This document shows, one piece after another, positions 56,187 to 64,000 of a DNA stretch of 64,000 bases. The DNA comes from Onchocerca volvulus (Eukaryota; Nematoda; Chromadorea; Rhabditida; Onchocercidae). Each line of letters opens with the position of its first letter. Within the stretch, counting starts at the first letter, position 1. Below the pieces are notes generated by a model. It was not told where the DNA came from. It worked only from the letters and a program-made list of their open reading frames with translations, and searched no databases. The translations under genes and the position numbers were made by a program. The stretch spans positions 9,065,609 to 9,129,608 of the forward strand of contig HG738137.1 of NCBI GenBank assembly GCA_000499405.2, read 5' to 3'.

Positions 56187-58314
56187 TTACAAGGAAAATA
56201 AAATTGAAATTAAAATTTGATAAAAATGATTTTTTAAAAGAAAAAAAGTTTGAAAATATTGAAAATGAACTGAGGCACTTAAATGTGAAGCATTAAGCAA
56301 AATGATGGATGTTGACAGTGCAATAAATAATGAGAAAAAAATCAGAAATTCTCGATCAACAACCATCGCACTAAATTTCTCGTCATTCTGCAAACGAAAA
56401 AAAAAAAGCGTTTTAATTGCTCTACCTTTTACAAGCAGGTGAGGTTTGATTGTTTTTCTTCTGTCAATTCGATCACTGATCTGAAAAAGTTAATCGTTTG
56501 ATCATTGATGTAAGAAGAAACAAGAAAAAATTTGAAATTGGAAAAGTACACAATTTTATTGTTCAAATATGTGATGAAATTGGCAAAAAAAATCCCTCGC
56601 ATTATATTTATTTCAAGCCAGTTATTAAATGTAAAATAAATGGCAACAAATTTGGCATCAGGAAATGAAAATTTTAATAATTCATAATCGATATAATAAA
56701 ATTGTCTCATATTTTGCTATAATCTATGAAGCCATTTCACATAAACTTAAAATTAAAAAAAAATATATAACAAAAATAAAAAGAACAATTAAAAAACCCA
56801 GCAATAACCAAAAAAAAAAAAAATTCGAAAAAAAAAAAATATATATAGAATCATAAAACCAAAAATTAAGAATGAAAAACAGGAAAAAAAGACGATAATT
56901 AGATTAAAAATTGAAATTAAATTGACTTATCTGGTTTCATTCACTCGTTTGAAATAAATGAATTAAAACACCTGTTTCAATTTCAGATAAAGCTGATGAA
57001 GCAACAAGATTTGTGCATCAGAAGCATTTTTTGTTAAAATTCCTTCATCAATAGGATTATAATCATCTTCTTTTGTTCTGCTACTGGTTTCTGAATCTGT
57101 CAATGCTTCACCACAACTGTATGTGGTACCAGGTCGTGACATCATTAATAACCATGGAAGCCATTCCAGTAATATTCGTCGAACCTTGAAACAACATTTT
57201 TTTCCTTTTCTTTGTTTAACTTTGAATAATAAAGAATTTGACTGTTGCTTTAATTATTCCCAGTTGAAAAGTAATTATTTTCAAATTTAAAAGCAATACA
57301 TCAAAAAAGAAATGTGGAAAGTGAAAGAAATACAAGTGGCGTCATAACGTGACTTTCAGGCGTCCTAAAATGCAAATTGAGTACGACAACGGTGAAAACA
57401 ACGGATGCTGACACAACCAACATACAGCATGAAAAAAATACTCCTGAATAATGATTATTATTAGTCGAAGATTAGATAGACGAGTTAACAAAAGTTATAG
57501 ATTAAGATGACAGCAAGTGGAGGTCAGCCGATCCTTTAACTTTTTTAGCTTCCTGAGGTCATTTGGAAAAAAAAAAGAAAAAAAGGCTGAACTAACCAAT
57601 TAATGGTACAGTTTCGCTTGTTGGAGGTGTCATTTCAGCAACCATATTCAAAAAAAATACGATGGATAACAAAATTGTAATGTCTGTAGTAATTTATGCA
57701 TTTTAGGTAATTTGGAATTTAAATTAATGCATTAACAAATTTTTAAGTCCTTGAAAGTTGATTTTCAGAAATTCAAATTGTAGTTGGAAATTCAGATACC
57801 AGAGATTTTCGAATTAGGATGGAAAAATCTGAAATTTGAATATTTGCAATAAAAAATAATTTGATAAAATTGGAAGCAAAAGTATTATATATAATCAAAC
57901 CTAATGTAATCTTTTCTCCAGCATCTGGTGGTAATGTAAAGCCAAGTATAGTCATCAATGAGATTAATAAGCTCGGTATTAATAAATTAAAACCTTAAAT
58001 TCAAAGTCTTCGAAAAATGTAATTTTTCAAAGCCTTCCGAATGCTTTTGAGGAACTTAACTTAAAAACTTTATTTAATACTTTATTTAAAAATTTTAGTT
58101 GCATTTTAGATTGAAAAACTCCCTGGAAAAATGTAATAGTTAAAGTAAGTCGAAATTCGAATTTTTAAAAATATTTTTTTTCAACGGAATAATGTAATTT
58201 GTAATTTTAAAATGTAGAAATAAGCAAAATCTATAAATTAGTATACGAACTATAATACAAAGTTCTACGACGGATGTGCATATAAAATATAGTTTTTGGA
58301 TAGGATTCCGGACA
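56187..58314 (-). CDS. Nicotinic acetylcholine receptor-type subunit, transmembrane portion (M1-M4)
   Basis: Cys-loop ligand-gated ion channel. Exons in transcript order: 58251-58314 (acceptor missing), 57901-57993, 57597-57683, 57334-57443, 56972-57184, 56433-56480, 56187-56387; 271 codons plus stop in one frame. The pre-M1 motif reads [22 protein letters not shown]1 is [20 protein letters not shown], followed by [11 protein letters not shown]2 is [18 protein letters not shown], then [13 protein letters not shown]3 runs from [10 protein letters not shown] to [11 protein letters not shown], then [13 protein letters not shown] and SRPG. M4 begins [14 protein letters not shown]. The AEMTPPTSE motif recalls nematode DEG-3-type subunits (from memory). 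The Glu in VVDRE, where Leu is usual, is odd. No intact ligand-binding domain was found upstream, so this is either a decaying gene or an unusual truncated subunit. The M1-M4 assignment itself is secure. Confidence 0.85.
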
Positions 58315-58599
58315 TAAAGATCACAAATAGTTGTCAATTTATTAAAATAACTTTTTCTTTTTTCTATTTACATGGATAGATGGGAACATAAATGGTTGAG
58401 TGAAAAAAGTTTACCTTAATTAATTATCGAATGAAACTGCTTTTTGGATATCATAAAAATATAAGCTGTTATTCTAGCAGTTTCTCTGAGTTAATTTTTG
58501 CAACATCTACAATAGAAATGAATGAAAATGATAATCGAATGGGAAAAAAAAAATTATCAGTGCAATGATAAGAAAAAATTCTACTTAAAATGTTGTCAT

Positions 58600-59155
58600 C
58601 AACGTCAATTCGCACCTGCTTGCAAATCCATTATGTATTCATGAACCAAACTGTAAATGACATTTCACTTCTTTTTTTTTTTTTCGATGACTTTTATTCA
58701 CAAAAAATCGATCAGTTGGTTTTTGGTAAGTAAAATTAAAATAATAAAAAAAAGAAAAAAAGTTTATGGTTTTTGCTTTAATCTTTGATAAAATAATTTT
58801 CGAAACATAAAATACTACAGATAAGTTCATTATATTGCTAGTGATTTCTTTATTGATTTGATAACTAGATTTGCTAAACTTATGCCGTTATTGAAGACAG
58901 TTTTGTATAGTAAATGAGTAGTTTAAACGGAAAAGTGTAAACTTGAAATGCTTGAGTAAAAACTTCTGCGAGAGAAAATGGACGCTATTTTAATAACTTA
59001 ACTTGATTCAATCTTGATTGGCAATAATCGAATAGCAAATTTATTAATATTAACTGTATCAGATATAAACATTTCCGGTTCCAAATGAGTGAAATGCAAA
59101 GAATTCAAGCGCATTATTGATAGATTTTTTTGGTTTGACAACTTTAACATGCTTT
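58600..59155 (-). pseudogene. Degenerate remnants of a receptor ligand-binding domain
   Basis: Upstream of the M1-M4 exons, in the expected order and orientation, are broken pieces. At 58619-58650, after a TTTACAG acceptor, the frame reads FGS, TGA stop, IHNGF, matching the conserved FGSWxxxGF segment with Trp changed to a stop. At about 58900-58965, after a CGCAG acceptor, a piece reads VYTFPFK, resembling the Cys-loop YFPFD but lacking both cysteines. At about 59100-59150 a KHVKVVKP stretch might correspond to the N-terminal VRPV motif. No WxDxRLxW segment was seen. The first piece is suggestive; the other two are weak. Confidence 0.45.
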
Positions 59156-59495
59156 TTACTTTTTTTTTTTTTATCATCTTTTCATTTTGAAATACATTAC
59201 GGAAAGTTTGAACGGAAGGGGAACAAAATTCTGGATTGTGGATAGAATAGAGATAGAAAAAAATGTCAACAGCGTTATTTTTGGTTTTATATTGATTTTA
59301 TGTATAAATCAATTTTAATATTTATAGATAAAATTAATTGGCATTTTCTCGTCACTGAAAATAACGTATTAGCAATTACATATGATCCAAATCATCAAGT
59401 CTGGAAGGAATTCATTATCAATGCAGTGAATTTATCTAAAGTATTTTATGTTTCACAGCTTATGCTATTCAAAATTATTTTATCAAAGATTAAAA
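58777..59495. repeat. Inverted repeat, arms of about 48-64 bp, spacer about 600 bp
   Basis: The arm at 59432-59495 (TTATCTAAAGTATTTTATGT, then AAAATTATTTTATCAAAGAT after a short insert) recurs on the opposite strand at 58777-58824 with about 17 bp deleted. Matching blocks are 20-24 bp and nearly identical; similarity fades outward. The structure encloses the ligand-binding-domain remnants. It could be a non-autonomous DNA transposon or an inverted local duplication; no terminal target duplication was identified. Confidence 0.7.
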
Positions 59496-60029
59496 CGATA
59501 TTTTATTCACCATAATTCTAATTCACCAATTTTTTGCGAATAAAACATCTTTTTGATCTTTGATTGAAATAATAATTAATTCATTGGGACTAAAATGGCA
59601 TAAAAGGCTTCCTTTTTTTGTTTAGTATTCATTTTGATCCTGTCTACTTTACAAATTAGTTCTTCCAGATTCATTTTTAATGACCGAGTTTTTCAACTTA
59701 GTGAGAATGGAATTGTGGAATTTATTTTGAGTGTTTCGCTGAAATATCTTAATTTCTCATCAATTTCATGCGTATATAAATTACATAATTTTGCGTGTAG
59801 TAGCTAAATGCAAATAGTTTACAAATTTTTTATATTTTTTGTTACGAAAGAAAAAGTTACAAATCTGTCATTTATGATTTTTATTTTGGCAATTTATGAA
59901 TTTATCGAAATGAATTTTACAATTTTTTATGAACAAATTTACTTCATATAACTCGTTGAACTCCGTTTAAATGAAATTTTTTAGAAAGAACTGAATACTG
60001 AAATCATTCGGTTATATTATCAGATATCG

Positions 60030-63000
60030 ATGGATTTAAAATCTTTCATTTTGTTTGCATTCGTTGTGGGTCATGCAATATCGTTCAATTGTACTTCAAC
60101 AGGTTTTATTAAATTTATCTGAAAATTTAAGATAAATAATTCCAAAAATTATATATTCTATGTAATACATTGCAAAACTTGAGAGCGGACTTCAGCGGCT
60201 AATGTATTTGCCATTTTTAATTCGGAAATTTTTACTGAAAAGCTGGGAAATTAGTAAAGATTCGACTGAATCTTCAAAAATAACATATAACCAGATAAAA
60301 TCAAATGTTGGAACCATATTTTATCAATTGAGGAATTTGTATTTATGTTTTCGAAATCAAATGTTGGAACCATATTTTATCAATTGAGGAATTTGTATTT
60401 ATGTTTTCGAAAAACTGGGAGTTTGGAGAAAATTTATTTGAAATTTCAGAAACATCGTGTAATGAATATCTTTGCGAAATAGTGACGAAAGCTTTTATTC
60501 GCACAACAGCGGGAAAAAAAATTTATCAGGAATTATCCTACGAAGATTTAAAAAATATGAAGTTCGTATTTCTTTTATTTTATATATTATTACACTATAA
60601 ATTTTCACTAAAATCGAAGTCATATGTGTCAAATTTTGCCATTTTAAATATTAATTATATAAAAGATAAGGCAGGTAGTAAGTTAATGAATATGGATGAA
60701 TTAGTTGATTATAACGATGGATTATTTGCTTATATATTTTACAGAACTGTCAAAGTTTTGGCAAAAGCTGCAAACTTCGAGCTAAATCGTCGATCCCAAG
60801 TACTGCATTATCGGGATGGCAAAATAAACCCGCCATTCCTAAGGAAAGATTTGGAACTTGCATTTCGAGTTTTCAGCAACAATACGACATGCTTAGTTCT
60901 TTATTATTGTCTAGTTTGAATGTAATTGGAGAAACATATCGTTTAGAAGGGGCAATTTTTCCAATTTTTTTTTTTGTTTTTTTTTTGTTTTTGTTTTTAC
61001 ATAGAAAAATTGAATCGATCACAAAATGAATTAAAAGGAACTTCGATCTTGTAAATCACTGCAAATTTTGCAAATTTTTCTGTTTAACAAACTTACAATA
61101 ATGAAAAAGAAAAAGTAATTTATGTTGTGAAGAAGATTTACTGATTCCATTCCCAATTTTAGGAATTAAACAAATTTAATCAATATCATTGGTCACCATA
61201 TTGTGTCATTTTGTTTAACAGTGAAACACCATTAGATGTAACCCGTGTGATAAATGGTTGTAAGTATTGTGTCATTTTGTTTAACAGTGAAACACCATTA
61301 GATGTAACCCGTGTGATAAATGGTTGTAAGTAATACAATTTATATGTATACAATTACTTATATTTTCAATATATCAGTTAGATATACCTTTCACATGATA
61401 TAGTTTTGGAAATTCTAAGAGATTTTTATACAAAGTTTTAAATACTTATCACAGTTAATGAATACATAACATGAATCAAAACAAACGATTATGCAATTTT
61501 AGCTGGAGAAATATCCTCATCCTCCACCAGAATAAAAAGAAATCGAATGAATGGAGTGATTTTACCGGAAATTTGGTACCGGAACGGCAATTTCGAATCG
61601 CTGAGCTTAGAATCAATTAGGTTTGTCATACTTCATATTCAAAGATGCGAATTGCAATCATTGCGATCAGTTGAGTCGTACTTAATTATACTAGTGTGTT
61701 AAATATTGAGTGTTTTGGTATTAAGATTGGAAGCTATTTCGTTTCAAATTTTGCATGAATAATTTAAATTGCAGCTTTTTTCATTTAAATTTCATTGGCA
61801 AATCTTTATCATAATTAGTGACAATGATTTCTCTCTATTCAATATTCTGCGAAAAAAAAAAGCAGAATGATTATTATTAATAGCAAAGATAATGTAATTA
61901 AGACTCATATTGCTCAAAAAACCAATGGATCCATTGTTATTGTCATTTTTTTTCTTTTTTTTTAATTTGCAACTAAAATGTTTATTTATTGCAGATCATT
62001 CTTGCCATATTCTATGCAAGTAAAAGTAAGTTCATTAAAACTTAATCGGTCAGAATGTATTTTCTTAAAATATCAAACACGTAAGTTAATTCTCTAAGAA
62101 ATTTTAGTATTTAAGCTTTTGATCAGGTTAGAAAGATGAAAACTATGGTGGCTAATGAGATAACCATAAATTTGAGAGTGATGCAAAATTGATCATTATG
62201 ATTGACGGTAGTGGCGACGAATATCGAGCATTTGAGGCAATCGATAAAATCAGATGGCAATCATATAGAATGCCAATCTGTGTTGCTAGTCAAGCAAATC
62301 TTCGAGATGAATTGTAAGTCATATTTGATAATTTCTTGGCTACGAGAGAAATTTAAAATGAAGGAACATTAGGAAGAAATAACAAATGATGTTGATAGTG
62401 GATGTTCGCAGAATGTCGGATAAGAATTTGATTCCAATGTTGCACAAAAATTTCTTTTTTAATGATCCCAAAATCGAATAACTGTTAATCATACATACGC
62501 AACGAATAATTTTACTGTTGCTATTTCAGGAAAAATGCATCTGAAGAGGCTTGCATTTTTGATAACAATGTGTATGTGTTTCGTGGTCCTAACATGAAAG
62601 TAGCAACTCTTGTTATAAAAACCAAAAATGAAAGAGAATTGAAAAGAACTCTTCAAGACTGGAAGGTTTGATCGATACTCATTGATTTTTCCTTCAGTTT
62701 AGTTCGATTTCCATACATAATCGTTAATGTTGTGAAATCATTTTTACGATGTGAAAATTTTTTGATTAACAAATGAACTTTTCAAATTTTCAAACATCAT
62801 TTTCTAGCTGATTTCATGTATTACTAATATTTATCAAAAGTATGTTGTTTGGAAAATTTTTAATTACCTAACTTTATTCTTTTTGTACAGAAGACATTGA
62901 ATTTCCTCGACAGTCATCAGATCATTGCCTTCCATTTTACGACAATTGATGGTAAAGAGCCGAAGAATAGTGAACAGTTATTCAGGTAGGAGAATTAAAA

Positions 63001-63804
63001 TGTTCAATTAAGATTTGATCAATAATAGGGCCAAGAGGAGAGGTAGCTGAGAATTCCATAAATGATTTGTGGAAATGTCACCGTAAAAATCGAGAGGGAA
63101 ATGGGTCTGTTGACACTGTTTTGTTTTGATATAATGAAAGCATATGATTCGCCAGTAGTATTTGTTTCTGCAGTATAACATTCAGTAATAATAAGCGTAT
63201 TAATAAAAATAATCTATTGTGTGCAGTGCTATATCAAATGAATTCGAATTTCTGATCTATTTCAAAAGGCTAATTTATAGCTTTTGCAAAAAAAAAAAAA
63301 AAAGAAAAAAGAATACCAATTTGAAAAAGTAAATTGTAGTTCAGAAATTTTGTTTAAACTTCATTCAAAAATGCGACATTGGTTTGTGGAGATCAAATTA
63401 GTTATATATGTATATATAACACATGATATTTGAATTTTATAAAAAAATGACACAAATTCATCAAATCGTTTTATCCGGCATTCTAACTAACGACTACTCA
63501 ATTTTCTGCAGTTTTGCGTCAATATCATTTTTCTTTTTTTTTTTTTTTTTCTAGTGAAACATTCCCAGACATTCGATTGAATACGTTACTTTTGTTTGGT
63601 GAAAAATCGATAACTGGAGTAAATTATCAAATTCAAAATCTCATTTCGACAAAATCTCGTTTCACTCCTGGTCCCGTATATGTAATTGTTGGATTGCGCA
63701 AATTCGGTTACGAATGTTCGAATGAGAAATATTCTTCCAAAAAAAGTACTGGAAGAATATCTGAATTTATTGGAAGAATGTTCCGAAACAAAAAAGTTCT
63801 TTGA
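60030..63804 (+). CDS. Secreted protein of unknown family, complete
   Basis: Exons: 60030-60102, 60450-60565, 60745-60921, 61163-61259 (or to 61325), 61503-61620, 61995-62025, 62177-62313, 62530-62665, 62891-62985, 63555-63804. All junctions keep phase and the sum is 1230 nt (409 aa plus stop), or 1296 nt (431 aa) with the longer exon 4. The N-terminus MDLKSFILFAFVVGHAIS is a clear signal peptide; no other membrane segment is evident, so export is inferred. The N-terminal third is Cys-containing (FNCTST, ETSCNEYLCEI, NCQSFGKSCKL, GTCISSF). The rest alternates hydrophobic strands and helices (CVILFNS, LIMIDGSGDEYRAFEA, ATLVIKT, NTLLLFGE, VYVIVGLRK), suggesting an alpha/beta fold. The tail is Lys/Arg/Ser-rich. 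I do not recognise a family. Exon 7 uses a TTTGAG acceptor. Confidence 0.8.
60301..60412. repeat. 56-bp perfect tandem duplication in intron 1
   Basis: Two copies of a unit beginning TCAAATGTTGGAACC start at 60301 and 60357 and are identical across 56 bp. They lie in intron 1 of the secreted-protein gene, shortly before exon 2. Identity between copies implies a recent event. Confidence 0.95.
61194..61326 (+). repeat. 66-bp in-frame tandem duplication spanning an exon end and its splice donor
   Basis: The unit beginning ATTGTGTCATTTTGTTTAAC and ending in GGTTGTAAGT is repeated with period 66 (GTGAAACACC at 61221 and again at 61287). It includes the last coding part of exon 4 (NSETPLDVTRVING) and the GTAAGT donor, so two donors exist: after 61259 and after 61325. 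Because 66 is divisible by three and the joining codons stay open, either donor keeps the frame; the longer form adds 22 residues. Confidence 0.93.
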
Positions 63805-64000
63805 GTCTCAAGCAGGCTCTTTGCATAAATTAATAAACTCTAATCTTCCATCACTTTGATTAATTCCCGATTAATCACTATATAGTTCTGTCATTCATTT
63901 GAATATCTTTTTCGTCCTAAGTATTTCATTTGAAAGAAATTATAAAATTATTACTATTATTCGCAGTAATTTGATCATTATACTGATTGATTTTCCTCTT
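63805..64000 (+). terminator. 3' flank of the secreted-protein gene with AATAAA at 63832-63837
   Basis: The AATAAA hexamer lies 28 nt after the TGA stop (63802-63804), a typical nematode distance, followed by unremarkable AT-rich sequence to the window edge. Confidence 0.6.

Larger units (their letters stand above)
58315..60029. other. Region between the receptor-like gene and the secreted-protein gene
   Basis: About 1.7 kb between genes that are transcribed away from each other. Apart from the receptor remnants and the inverted repeat, both listed separately, it contains AT-rich sequence with no supported exon. The last few hundred bases should hold the promoter of the gene starting at 60030. 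Confidence 0.55.

Noticed and set aside
56429..56856. Open frames on both strands around 56.4-56.9 kb
   Set aside because: Intronic. Only 56433-56480 is used, as a 16-codon exon linking the M3-M4 loop to M4, and in a different frame.
59300..59515. Plus-strand open frame of 71 codons with part resembling the minus-strand frame at 58639-58830
   Set aside because: The resemblance comes from the inverted repeat. No splice framing or homology supports it as a gene.
60401..60919. A 172-codon plus-strand open frame, the longest in the window
   Set aside because: It reads through an intron. Exon 2 (60450-60565) uses this frame, but exon 3 (60745-60921) fits its neighbours only in another frame, which also gives Cys-containing sequence joining smoothly to exon 4.
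62177..62313. Von Willebrand factor A domain in the secreted protein (IMIDGSGDEYRAF)
   Set aside because: The canonical metal-binding DxSxS is not present and the strand order could not be verified, so no domain is claimed.

Overview
This is eukaryotic nuclear DNA, very AT-rich, with many small phase-consistent exons, short to medium introns and strongly T-rich 3' splice sites (TTTTCAG, TTTTTAG). The gene set (exocyst SEC10, the N-end-rule ligase UBR1, a Milton/TRAK adaptor, a nicotinic-receptor-like channel subunit) and the splice-site style point to a nematode. Base composition and intron sizes suggest a clade III / filarial worm, but that is an inference.

Layout. (1) 81-4434, minus: the 5' two thirds of sec-10 (exocyst component 5), 12 exons, running off the left edge. 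(2) 4435-6814: a 2.4 kb divergent intergenic region with a family of diverged 65-70 bp repeats, one of them inverted. (3) 6815-27613, plus: a complete ubr-1 gene. I resolved 46 exons joining into one 1922-codon frame with UBR box, ClpS-like N-domain, RING-H2 and the Cys-rich C-terminus. (4) 27614-30571: gap between convergent 3' ends, with two adjacent T runs of about 38 nt. (5) 30572-42742, minus: 14 exons of a TRAK/Milton kinesin adaptor, whose 5' exon(s) I did not find. (6) 42743-56186: 13.4 kb of very AT-rich sequence without convincing exons, with a 34-bp palindromic tandem repeat. (7) 56187-58314, minus: exons for the whole transmembrane part (M1-M4) of a nicotinic acetylcholine receptor-type subunit. 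Upstream, where the ligand-binding domain should be, only broken fragments with stops and a missing splice acceptor remain. (8) 60030-63804, plus: a complete 10-exon gene for a secreted protein of about 409 residues that I cannot assign to a family. Its fourth exon carries an in-frame 66-bp duplication that duplicates the splice donor.

The genes are unrelated single-copy eukaryotic genes (exocytosis, protein degradation, mitochondrial transport, neurotransmission) and do not form an operon or pathway. I found no tRNA, rRNA, CRISPR array or transposase. The points most worth a second look are the decayed receptor head with an intact pore, the orphan secreted protein with its tandem duplication, and a possible poly-glutamine alternative N-terminus for TRAK.
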